Shown: one piece after another, positions 54,800-63,246 of the stretch
How positions within the stretch are numbered: the first letter of the stretch is position 1
Layout: each line of letters opens with the position of its first letter
From: Pseudoalteromonas rubra
GTDB taxonomy: Bacteria > Pseudomonadota > Gammaproteobacteria > Enterobacterales > Alteromonadaceae
Assembly (NCBI RefSeq): GCF_005887095.1
Contig: NZ_PNCI01000007.1
Location: forward strand, 62,001 to 126,000
DNA length: 64,000 bases
Direction: 5' to 3'
The notes under the pieces: model-generated
What the model was told of the DNA's origin: nothing
Database searches by the model: none
What the model saw: the letters and a program-made list of their open reading frames with translations, nothing else
Made by a program: the position numbers and the translations under genes

Positions 54800-55366
54800 A
54801 TGTCAGATAAACGAGAGTTGTTATTAAGCAAAGCGCTGGAGCTGTTCTATCAAAAAGGGGTATGTGCCGTGGGAATCAACGAGCTCATCTCGTACAGTGG
54901 CGTCGCTAAGAAAACCCTTTATCATCATTTTAGTTCCAAAGACGATCTGGTACTTGCCGCATTGTCACTCCGGGGTCAAAAATATTTGCAGTGGCTCAGA
55001 GGTAAGTTGTCTGGCGCTGAAAGTAATGCAGCACTCATCGAGCTACTGTTTCATGCATTAAGTGACTGGTTTCACGATCGTGCACCTGAGCTTGGTCCAT
55101 TCAGAGGGTGCTTTTTCATTAACACCGCCAGTGAATCAGCGACACTGAACGCACAAATCATGGATAGCTGTGCCAGACATAAAACAGCGGTGAGACACCT
55201 GATCACACAAAGCTTGCCCCGGCCGGATGACAGGTTGGTTGATGTCTTGTGTTTACTCAAAGAAGGAGCGACGGTGTCAGCCTTTGTCCAGGGTGACAAG
55301 CAGGCTGCTTCTCGTTGTATCGACATTGCACTAGCGTACGACGCTCAGTCAGCATTCGGGGTGTAA
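54800..55366 (+). CDS. TetR/AcrR family regulator
   Basis: 188 residues. Helix-turn-helix GINELISYSGVAKKTLYHHF (residues about 25-44) is typical of the AcrR/NemR-like group, and TetR_C-type features (FRGCFFINTASESA) resemble regulators of electrophile or oxidative stress. GGGAGG site. It is divergent from the HPP gene; both probably respond to it through the operators at 54721-54764. Confidence 0.9.
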   Translation: MSDKRELLLSKALELFYQKGVCAVGINELISYSGVAKKTLYHHFSSKDDLVLAALSLRGQKYLQWLRGKLSGAESNAALIELLFHALSDWFHDRAPELGPFRGCFFINTASESATLNAQIMDSCARHKTAVRHLITQSLPRPDDRLVDVLCLLKEGATVSAFVQGDKQAASRCIDIALAYDAQSAFGV

Positions 55367-55446
55367 TCTGGTGAAATTTAACCCTCATGCACAATGCACT
55401 ATAATGCCCGTATTAATACTCACTGCATGCTGTGGTCAGACAAACC

Positions 55447-56787
55447 ATGCAACAAGATAACTACCTTAAACATGGCGCCCTGACACTCAGTGTCTCGGTT
55501 ATAATTGGCTTTATCGTTGATTATGCATTTAACCTCAGCCTGAGTCGCAATCTCAGCGCTCATGAATACGGCGACTATAAAGTCGCCTACGCTTATGCCA
55601 CAATTTGCGGCGTATTGGTACTTTTAGGAGGAGATCGCGTCGCCCCAAAGGTTTTGGCTAAACCATTGGCGGACAATGCAACCAGTCAGGTCGGCGGGTT
55701 CGTCCTGTTCTTCACTAAAATTGCAGTCGGCTTGTCTTTGGTACTTTTTATCTGTACTTATTTAAGTGGCTATTGGCACTTAGGTAGCTGGTCGCTGGAA
55801 GAGCATCATGCATTACTGTGGATATCTGCTGCCATACCACTTATTGCCATCGGTGCAATATTGAGTCGTGTATTGCAAAGCGCAAAGATGCTGGTTTATG
55901 CCAACTTGCCCTGGCGAATTGGCCTGCCGCTTGGCAAAACAATCGCCGTCATTACACTGGCTGCTTTGCTGGAACAAGTGCACCTTTGGCAGGTAATTGC
56001 CGCAGGTATTGGGCTGTTGCTTATAATAACTTTCTGGCAATTAAGTGTTTTACGAAAACAAAATCTAATGTCTTTCACTCCTTTAACACCCGTCAATGAT
56101 GGTACAAAACTCCTGAAGACGTCCGTTCCCATGATGCTCGCCATGTTAGTCACAATCGCGATTTCTCAGTTAGACCTTTATATGCTGGAGCTACTGGCTT
56201 TGGAACATGAAGTTGGTCACTATGCCGGTGCAGTGACAACAGCTCATATGCTTCCAGTCGCTCAGGTAAGCATCATAGCTTTATTTGTCCCCTTGCTCGG
56301 CCAGGCCTTAGAGAAAGGCGAAGAACATGCCGAGCATGTGCTTTGGCAAGCTCAGCGCGTCATGGTTGTGATCGTTGTATTACTCTCCATTGTTTTGATG
56401 GTATCTGGTTCGCACCTTTTACAATTGTTTGGTGAAGACTTTTTTACGGCGAATGGGGCACTGAGGTACTTGATACTAGGCTCTTGCTTCTGGGCGGTGA
56501 CAGCATTTATCTCAACCTGGCTTCAATACACAGGCAAAGGAAAGTATGTCGTATTTATTGGGCTTTTAACATTAGTTACCGACGCGATATTGAATTGGCT
56601 ACTTATTCCGGATCATGGCATTACTGGCGCAGCGATTTCCACCTGTGCGGCATTGTTCCTGGCTTCTCTACTTACCTGGATAACCTTCTTAACATATAGA
56701 AAACCGCGTCATGCTGGTGGGAAAGTAACGACATCACAATCGGAAAGACAGAGAAACACTATTCCCAATAATAACCTGTTAAAATAA
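55447..56787 (+). CDS. Polysaccharide flippase-like membrane protein (Wzx/MATE)
   Basis: 446 residues with about 12-14 membrane helices. The N-terminal YAFNLSLSRNLSAHEYGDYK and the later LFGEDFFTANGALRYL and LNWLLIPDHGITGAAISTC are typical of the oligosaccharide flippase family. ATG at 55447 is used; a GTG at 55432 would add five residues. It stands alone, with no glycosyltransferase cluster around it, so its substrate is unknown. Confidence 0.87.
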   Translation: MQQDNYLKHGALTLSVSVIIGFIVDYAFNLSLSRNLSAHEYGDYKVAYAYATICGVLVLLGGDRVAPKVLAKPLADNATSQVGGFVLFFTKIAVGLSLVLFICTYLSGYWHLGSWSLEEHHALLWISAAIPLIAIGAILSRVLQSAKMLVYANLPWRIGLPLGKTIAVITLAALLEQVHLWQVIAAGIGLLLIITFWQLSVLRKQNLMSFTPLTPVNDGTKLLKTSVPMMLAMLVTIAISQLDLYMLELLALEHEVGHYAGAVTTAHMLPVAQVSIIALFVPLLGQALEKGEEHAEHVLWQAQRVMVVIVVLLSIVLMVSGSHLLQLFGEDFFTANGALRYLILGSCFWAVTAFISTWLQYTGKGKYVVFIGLLTLVTDAILNWLLIPDHGITGAAISTCAALFLASLLTWITFLTYRKPRHAGGKVTTSQSERQRNTIPNNNLLK

Positions 56788-56867
56788 TTGACACATTCAT
56801 TAGCGTTTTGTAATTTAGAGCCGTGCTAGTTTGCACCATCATAAAAATAAGAATAATAAGGAAAATT

Positions 56868-57086
56868 ATGAAACAAAGAGTAAAACAAAGTGGTTTGTTT
56901 ATTCTGATGCTGTGCCTGGGTTTAAGTTTAGGCGTAGCACTTAAACATGCTTATACCAAACTATCTTTTCACACCGAGGAAGTTACACAAGGCTCCACAG
57001 TGCTTCATTTGGCCCAACCAGAGCCGCACCAAACACCTCACTTTAATTTTCGCATCGGCTTTTCTTCAAATTTGCGCTTATCTTAA
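56868..57086 (+). CDS. Small single-helix protein of unknown function
   Basis: 72 residues from the ATG at 56868, with an AAGGA site. One hydrophobic helix near the N-terminus (FILMLCLGLSLGVAL) and a polar C-terminal part with His/Pro (LAQPEPHQTPHFNFRIGF), so it is secreted or membrane anchored. Not recognised. It precedes the TPR protein gene by 180 bp. Confidence 0.55.
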   Translation: MKQRVKQSGLFILMLCLGLSLGVALKHAYTKLSFHTEEVTQGSTVLHLAQPEPHQTPHFNFRIGFSSNLRLS

Positions 57087-57269
57087 TTCAGATAATGCGC
57101 ATCGGTAAGCCACTCAAATAGCGCCCGGAAATACCGCTATCACAGGCAGCCCTGTCTTAAAGCTTTATCCGGTCGCTCCCCCTTCACAGTGCTCCCTGCG
57201 AATACCTGATTTGTAGACGCCCTGTCATTGTTGCGCTATCTTAAAAAGTATTACAGGGTATGCTCAACA

Positions 57270-58307
57270 ATGGGAGATAAATTGCAATACACCTTATTCG
57301 TGCTTCTCTGCACTTTGTATATCATGCCCGCAAAAGCAACACCTCAGATCACCTTAAGGTCTTCAGCTGATATTCTAAGAGAGGCCGAAGACTATATCAT
57401 TGTTGAACCCTCTCATTCTTATCGGCTACTCAGGCAAGTTACAACTATCACTAACCTCTCGCCATCACAACAGATCCGCTGGCATTTAATCAAGGTACGC
57501 TCAGCGATAGCCACGAATAATTTTGGCGATATAGAAGCGGAGCTCGTTGCACTGTTGAAGCTTCAGCATCATGAATATTTCCAAAAGCGTCTTGCAAGCA
57601 TATTAAGCGCAATGGGTATAGCGTTGAGGCGTCTTGGATACTTTTCTCAGGCCAAATCTTTGTATACCTGTGCACTAGAGCTTGATGTGCCGGACAAGAA
57701 GCGAATGGCTTTGCTCATTAACCTGGCTGTACTCTCTCGTCATATGAATGATTATCCACTGGCTAAAAACTCTTATCACGAGGCCCGAGACATAGCGCTT
57801 AGGCTTCATCATGAACGTGCCCTTGCAAACGTGAACAACAATCTTGGCACCTTAGCTTTAGACGAAGGTGATATCGAGTTAGCAGAAAAATACTATCGAC
57901 AGGCACTTATCGGCTACCAGTCCAGTGATAAGCGCAGCGGTAACATTACCGCTGGCACTAATTTATTGCTCATTTTTGCAATTCAGGGTCATACACTCAA
58001 CTTCCAGCGTCTGATAAGCCCAATTTCAGCTTTAATCGACGCTTACCCTGACGAATCAAAAAAAGCCCTGCTGCTGTGGTTAGTCAATGCAAACGAAACA
58101 AACTTGGGCAAGCCCCTGTCTCAAAGTACAAAAGACGAGTTGATATTAGCATTTGACCGCCTTGAAAGCGTCAAGCTGCAAGTCTTAATAAAACACTATC
58201 TCGCACCCAAAGTACAAGTAGATGTAACCCCGAGTAAAAGCCCAGCCCAGCTCGTTAGGCCCACACCAGCTTGGTTAAAGGCAAATCAGTTTTGTATTAA
58301 GCCCTGA
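57270..58307 (+). CDS. Secreted TPR-repeat protein
   Basis: 345 residues from the ATG at 57270, with a signal peptide (LQYTLFVLLCTLYIMPAKA). The mature region has helical TPR-type repeats, clearest around residues 115-225 (ALRRLGYFSQAKSLYTCAL; NNLGTLALDEGDIELAEKYY; RQALIGYQSSD). These repeats recall TPR sensor domains of GGDEF or response-regulator proteins, but no output domain follows. Function unknown. Confidence 0.75.
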   Translation: MGDKLQYTLFVLLCTLYIMPAKATPQITLRSSADILREAEDYIIVEPSHSYRLLRQVTTITNLSPSQQIRWHLIKVRSAIATNNFGDIEAELVALLKLQHHEYFQKRLASILSAMGIALRRLGYFSQAKSLYTCALELDVPDKKRMALLINLAVLSRHMNDYPLAKNSYHEARDIALRLHHERALANVNNNLGTLALDEGDIELAEKYYRQALIGYQSSDKRSGNITAGTNLLLIFAIQGHTLNFQRLISPISALIDAYPDESKKALLLWLVNANETNLGKPLSQSTKDELILAFDRLESVKLQVLIKHYLAPKVQVDVTPSKSPAQLVRPTPAWLKANQFCIKP

Positions 58308-58317
58308 GTTGCTGCGA

Positions 58318-58944
58318 TTATTCAGCGAAATCCTGAGTTTCGAGATAGAGTGTTTTGACAAATTTATATGGCATCGGAACTTGTTCATTCAGAGGCAAAC
58401 TTGCCCCGCTATCTATCAGAACCGGAGCTGATTTTCGGTGGTGACACTTAACCTGAACCACTTGATCAAAGCTGGATAAATGGCCAATTCTATGAATAAA
58501 TAAACAATGTTCCTGAGTAATGGGTCTGACATAGAAGTGTCCATTAGTAGCAGGCGCTACAGGCTCATCTAAGATGACTTTTCCCACCTCGAATGTCACA
58601 TTTGTTCCTAATAAATTTCCACCACGCTCAAAATGACCTTGATATACACTGCCAGAAAGAACCGATATTTCGCCATGGCGCAATTTATCAAGTTCAAAAG
58701 GCGTTGGCGAAAAGGTAACCAATACTTGAGACTTAAAAAGCCTGTCAAGAATAGCGGCCAGTGCGGGCGTTGGTTTGATCTCAAATAAAAACTGTCTCGC
58801 ATGCATTCCTCTGGGCATAGGTAGATGTGACGCAATGACCTTGCTGTCTACTTGCATCATCACCAAACCGTGAACGCCGAATGTGCTATGTTCCTGATGT
58901 GCCAGCAAAACCGGACTTATAAACAACAAAAACCACCTAATCAT
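58318..58944 (-). CDS. Secreted hypothetical protein
   Basis: 208 residues from the ATG at 58944, set by GAGGAG eight bases upstream. Signal peptide (WFLLFISPVLLA) followed by HQEHSTFGVHGL, with several His residues, and a beta-rich body (NVTFEVGKVILDEP). Not recognised. It is divergent from a LysR regulator and may be its target. Confidence 0.65.
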   Translation of the reverse strand: MIRWFLLFISPVLLAHQEHSTFGVHGLVMMQVDSKVIASHLPMPRGMHARQFLFEIKPTPALAAILDRLFKSQVLVTFSPTPFELDKLRHGEISVLSGSVYQGHFERGGNLLGTNVTFEVGKVILDEPVAPATNGHFYVRPITQEHCLFIHRIGHLSSFDQVVQVKCHHRKSAPVLIDSGASLPLNEQVPMPYKFVKTLYLETQDFAE

Positions 58945-59034
58945 TAAATACTCCTCAAATATGACATCGAAGTTGATCAATTTAAGGTATATTTAGTTCC
59001 ATATCATCGACCAATAGAAGTTATTAGTTCCAAC

Positions 59035-59910
59035 ATGGAAATTATAGAGTTAAAGAGATTTGTCGCTATAGCAAATACACAAAATCTACAGTTAGCTGCC
59101 GTTGAATTAAACACAACGCCCGGCGCGCTCTCTAAATCATTAAAAAAGCTAGAGTCATCATTAGGTGTCTTGTTGTTCGACCGAGTTGGGAAGCAGCTTG
59201 TGCTAAATGAAAATGGCACAGGCTTACTTCCTGAAGCGATTAAGATTCTTGATATCGCACGCAATGTACAAACTGAACTGGCGCCGACGAACTCAGTATT
59301 CACATGTCGAATCTCCGCGCCTGCAATCCTTCAATATCGCTGGATTGGCCTCTTCGGTGCCACTAGCTGTGGGATAAGAATTGAGTATGAGACCGACTTC
59401 GAAATGGAGGCACTCAATAAGGTCAAACAGGGCCTGGTCGATGTAGCACTCGCAACCAGCCTGGTCCGGCCCCACCTGAATGAAGATCTCGAAGCGATGC
59501 CAATTGGAGCGTTAACCCTCGACCTGGCAGTTGGCAAAACTCATCCGCTTGCATGCAAATATAGCGTAACTCCCTTAGAATTATCGAGTTACCCCTTCGC
59601 GGTGCCTAATACGTCACCGTTTTGTGGTGAATTTCGCGGGTCAAGTTGTGATGGCTGGTATGATGATACGATGAACAGACAAATAAAATGGATAGTCAAT
59701 GATTACGCCGCGCTATGCGAGTTAGTCAAAAATGGACTTGCAGTCGCCTACCTGCCCGATTATATGATCTCAGCCTGGCAACTACATAAATTAACGCTTC
59801 AGTGTGATAAAAAAAGCCATACTGAGCAAGTATGCGCTATATATCGACGGAATGCTCCATCTTGGATAAAATCTTTGGTTGAAGAAATGCGATTAGATAG
59901 TCCTAAGTAG
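59035..59910 (+). CDS. LysR family transcriptional regulator
   Basis: 291 residues. N-terminal winged helix-turn-helix (LKRFVAIANTQNLQLAAVEL, then TTPGALSKSLKKLESSLGVLLFDRVGK; about 5-50) and a C-terminal substrate-binding fold. The 90-bp divergent region to 58944 contains a direct repeat TTAGTTCCA, a possible binding element. The inducer is unknown. Confidence 0.92.
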   Translation: MEIIELKRFVAIANTQNLQLAAVELNTTPGALSKSLKKLESSLGVLLFDRVGKQLVLNENGTGLLPEAIKILDIARNVQTELAPTNSVFTCRISAPAILQYRWIGLFGATSCGIRIEYETDFEMEALNKVKQGLVDVALATSLVRPHLNEDLEAMPIGALTLDLAVGKTHPLACKYSVTPLELSSYPFAVPNTSPFCGEFRGSSCDGWYDDTMNRQIKWIVNDYAALCELVKNGLAVAYLPDYMISAWQLHKLTLQCDKKSHTEQVCAIYRRNAPSWIKSLVEEMRLDSPK

Positions 59911-60051
59911 GTGTATCGGTTTATCTGTGCGTGCTTCTGTAACTGAATATATGAAACCGCGGACGCATCAATTTTTACAGCTTATTACTTGATACCCAAG
60001 AACAATACTGTTATTTTTCAATTGCATTGTATCTATAAAAGGAAATTGAAA

Positions 60052-60237
60052 ATGAAAATCAAATTAAAAGCAAAAAAAATGAAACAGCTTTCAAAGTCAT
60101 CACAGTCTCTTAATGCGGCGGCAACACCTCAGGTGGCAGGCGGAACCGCAAATTGTGCATCAGATGGTATCACCTGTGACTCTCAGTTTTGCTATTCTCG
60201 CGAAGCTTACACGGTATGTAACGACCTGCTGCACTAA
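60052..60237 (+). CDS. Candidate RiPP precursor with Gly-Gly leader and Cys-rich tail
   Basis: 61 residues from the ATG at 60052, with AAGGA upstream. A basic leader (MKIKLKAKKMKQLSKSSQ) leads to TPQVAGG, a double-glycine cleavage site. The 30-residue tail contains four cysteines (NCAS, TCDS, FCYS, VCND) plus Ser/Thr residues, as in class I lanthipeptide-like or other RiPP precursors that I recall from Pseudoalteromonas, many with the same TPQVAGG-type leader end. No modifying enzyme or C39 peptidase transporter gene is present within the window. A terminator follows. Confidence 0.65.
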   Translation: MKIKLKAKKMKQLSKSSQSLNAAATPQVAGGTANCASDGITCDSQFCYSREAYTVCNDLLH

Positions 60238-60263
60238 TAGCTCAATGAACACGAGTTAAAAGG

Positions 60264-60290
60264 AAAAAGCCAGCATTATGCTGGCTTTTA
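60264..60290. terminator. Bidirectional terminator after the RiPP-like gene
   Basis: AAAGCCAGCAT / ATGCTGGCTTT stem with A/T runs on both sides. The same stem sequence reappears at 61979-61997. Confidence 0.8.
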
Positions 60291-60354
60291 TGGTTACAGA
60301 GACTGCAAGTAAAATCTGGCTATCATTCAGCACACAATATACTTTAAGCTGTAA

Positions 60355-61749
60355 TTATCTGACATAGATATAGGTAACCTGGCTATGTGCGTAGCCATTA
60401 ACGTTTGTCTGTTTGTACATAGCGCTATTAAAGTTATAGATATTTGCGTAGTTAAGCATAGTGTAATCTTGGCCACCACCAGAGCAGCCTGAAGATTCGT
60501 GCCAGAATAAACGGAATCTGGCTTCACCAGTTCGATCTGTATTTTGGCCAAGCGTATCTTGAAGAGGAATACAGTTTGCCGTATTTAACACGCTGATATC
60601 TGCTATGGCGTAATTATTGATAGCCGGCATCACCATGTACATTTCCTGCATGCTATTTTTATAGTTTACCCACTGGGCGTCTGTCAGGTGGTAGTTTGCA
60701 TCGAAACTTGTGATATTTTGTGTTTCTTCAAACCATCCATCCAACATGGTGTTACTATTTGCATAATCGTAACCAACCACTCGGCGTAAACCGACCAGTG
60801 TCCAGCCTCCGCCATGTTCATCCATATTACAATAAGTGGTAAACTCTGGCATTGCGCCGTTACCGTCCTGATCTAGGACATAAAAGCCAGTTGGAGTCTG
60901 CGGCTCATTCTGTAACAACTCGTTACAGCTTGTATAGTAAGGGCTAGGTAAAACAACAGCATCTTTATTTGCACGAATACTCACTGTATCAGATCCATGA
61001 GAAGTGATATCTTGGGCAAACAAGTGACCGTCAATTGTGAGTACGTTGGCGATTTCTTCAATATGTGTCAGTTCTGTGTCTTTGGATTGCTCTTCCAATA
61101 ATGTCAGCTCGTGCTGCTTAAATACAGTACCAGTATGGTCAACGACAACCTGATCTACGCTGTATTCTTCGCCTGAATCAAGCCTTCCCTCTTTATTAGG
61201 CGCGTAAATAGCCAAATACGCAACTGTCTGTTGCGTAGTAACGCGACCCGAAACTGGTAACTCTTGATATTGCACGTAGGCACTAAAGCCAAGCTGATTG
61301 ACGTTACTCGCACGAGTAACATAAGAAGACTGGTTAGTGTCGCTCTGACCACTCAGAAATAAATAAGGCATCTGTGGCATTTGCTGTAAAAAGCGAAACT
61401 CTTTATCTGCTGTATCAAGCACAATACTACCCACTTCCCACACTGAGCCGTCGGCCATTTCATGGCGACCTTTCTCTAAAGTGAGTGTAGACACAGTTTC
61501 GCCTTGGTGGTTACCATCTTGATAATCCCACTCAGCAAATCGTACCGATACTGACCCATCACCATTGTCAGAAACCAATACGTTGCCGGGCTCAGCATCG
61601 TTTAAGCTTGCTACACCAGTAATCAGCACCTGTTGTGCAGTTTTAGCTATCGCTATACTCTGGTCTGTCACAGTATGTTCGCCAAGGTTAAATGCCTGTG
61701 CAGAAGCACCAGCCAGGATACAGCACGTAAGAAGTGTTTTATTAAACAT
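60355..61749 (-). CDS. Secreted protein with fibrinogen-like C-terminal domain
   Basis: 464 residues. Signal peptide (LLTCCILAGASAQAF), an N-terminal beta-rich region (about 40-190) with a pattern PYLFLSGQSDTNQSSYVTRA then GFSAYVQYQE that recalls H-type-lectin-like sandwich domains, and a C-terminal fibrinogen-related domain (about 275-464: GFYVLDQDGNGAMPEFTTYC, NMDEHGGGWTLVG). Fibrinogen-like folds in bacteria bind acetylated sugars or surfaces. Function is inferred, probably extracellular recognition or adhesion. Confidence 0.75.
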   Translation of the reverse strand: MFNKTLLTCCILAGASAQAFNLGEHTVTDQSIAIAKTAQQVLITGVASLNDAEPGNVLVSDNGDGSVSVRFAEWDYQDGNHQGETVSTLTLEKGRHEMADGSVWEVGSIVLDTADKEFRFLQQMPQMPYLFLSGQSDTNQSSYVTRASNVNQLGFSAYVQYQELPVSGRVTTQQTVAYLAIYAPNKEGRLDSGEEYSVDQVVVDHTGTVFKQHELTLLEEQSKDTELTHIEEIANVLTIDGHLFAQDITSHGSDTVSIRANKDAVVLPSPYYTSCNELLQNEPQTPTGFYVLDQDGNGAMPEFTTYCNMDEHGGGWTLVGLRRVVGYDYANSNTMLDGWFEETQNITSFDANYHLTDAQWVNYKNSMQEMYMVMPAINNYAIADISVLNTANCIPLQDTLGQNTDRTGEARFRLFWHESSGCSGGGQDYTMLNYANIYNFNSAMYKQTNVNGYAHSQVTYIYVR

Positions 61750-61973
61750 ATAAAAGTCCTTTGTATGTAATAATCAAGTAAAACATTTTCCCTTATGGGA
61801 ATTTTTTTGTTAAAAATGAACTATTGGCTAAATTTAAGCATATATTATCCACTAAAACCTTGACTTAATTCAATCCTATTTCATTTACCCAAAGTGAAAT
61901 GATAAGTATTTATTACTATATAGAACAGGCAATACTCATTAATAGACAACAGTATTGCTCGTGTTCGAAAAAC

Positions 61974-62006
61974 AAAAAAGCCAGCATTATGCTGGCTCTT
62001 TTGTTT
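61974..62006 (-). terminator. Terminator of trhO
   Basis: AGCCAGCAT T ATGCTGGCT stem with six As on the left (T-run on the minus strand) and TTTTGTTTT on the right. Nearly the same stem as at 60264-60290. Confidence 0.8.
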
Positions 62007-62022
62007 TAGTTAGCTCAATTCA

Positions 62023-63009
62023 CTAAGCTGATTTAGCTCGCTGCGCTTCTTTCTTTGCTTGCTTTTGCTCTTTGCGGGCACGCAACGTTTCTTGCGCTTC
62101 ATGACCAATGTGCCCCTCGCCGCGTTGTTTCGCTAACTTAATTTGCTTTTGACGCTCAGCAAAACGGGCTTTTTGCTCTTCAGTCACGCTCTCGTAACAG
62201 TGGTGACATGACACCCCTTCCATGTATTCAGGACGCTGCATTTCTTCTTCTGTAATTGGCATACGACAAGCGTGGCACTGCTCGTAAGAACCCTTGTTCA
62301 GGTCGTGATCAACGGCAACGCGGTTGTCGAATACAAAGCACTCGCCTTCCCACATGGTCTCTTCTTTTGGCACATCTTCCAGGTACTTAAGAATACCGCC
62401 TTCCAGATGATAGACTTCTTCAAAGCCCTGCTCTTTCATATATGCCGTTGATTTTTCACAGCGAATACCACCGGTACAGAACATGGCCACTTTCTTGTGT
62501 TTTGCCGGGTCGAGGTTTTTCTCGGCCCACGCCGGGAACTCACGGAAAGTTTTAGTATTTGGGTCAATGGCGTTTTTGAATGTGCCAATCTCGATTTCAT
62601 AATCGTTACGGGTATCAACCAGTACCACGTCTGGGTCAGAAATCAGTGCATTCCAGTCCTGTGGCTTAACATAAGTGCCCACCACTTCTTTAGGATCGAT
62701 GCCCTGAACGCCCATGGTGACGATTTCTTTTTTCAGTTTAACCTTAGTGCGGTAAAACGGGCAGGTTTCGTCGTATGACTCTTTATATACAATGTTGTCC
62801 AGGCCTGGCTGCTTGTCCAGCCACGCTAGCAAGGCGTCAATGCCTTCACGTTTACCCGCAACCGTGCCATTGATCCCTTCTTCTGCCAACAATAAAGTAC
62901 CGCGCACTTCATTGGCTTCCATCACATCTAGCAAAGGCTGACGGATCGCTTGATAATTCGGCAAAGACACAAACTTGTACATTGCACATACAACAAAATG
63001 GTTATTCAT
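62023..63009 (-). CDS. trhO: tRNA uridine(34) hydroxylase TrhO
   Basis: 328 residues, YceA/TrhO family, which hydroxylates U34 to ho5U in an oxygen-dependent manner. N-terminal acylphosphatase-like part, then a rhodanese domain (about 125-225) with the catalytic Cys in [16 protein letters not shown] and [20 protein letters not shown]. Cysteine pairs further on ([16 protein letters not shown]) may hold zinc. The C-terminus is long, basic and helical. Confidence 0.95.
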   Translation of the reverse strand: MNNHFVVCAMYKFVSLPNYQAIRQPLLDVMEANEVRGTLLLAEEGINGTVAGKREGIDALLAWLDKQPGLDNIVYKESYDETCPFYRTKVKLKKEIVTMGVQGIDPKEVVGTYVKPQDWNALISDPDVVLVDTRNDYEIEIGTFKNAIDPNTKTFREFPAWAEKNLDPAKHKKVAMFCTGGIRCEKSTAYMKEQGFEEVYHLEGGILKYLEDVPKEETMWEGECFVFDNRVAVDHDLNKGSYEQCHACRMPITEEEMQRPEYMEGVSCHHCYESVTEEQKARFAERQKQIKLAKQRGEGHIGHEAQETLRARKEQKQAKKEAQRAKSA

Positions 63010-63246
63010 AACTTTCTCTTCGATAAGCTTTAAAACAGCCTACACTTAAGCACGACGTGTAAGCACATAACCGGATCGTAAATCCGGCGCCAGGCGCGAT
63101 ATTTTACGGATTTTAAGGATAATTGCAAAACCGTTTGAGCGCGCCCGTTACAGAACTGACATTAAGCACTGTAAAGTTATGGTTCTTGGGAGAGTTAGTT
63201 TGTTATAATGCTGCGTTTTAGAAAATAATTACTGGAGAAGAGTACC

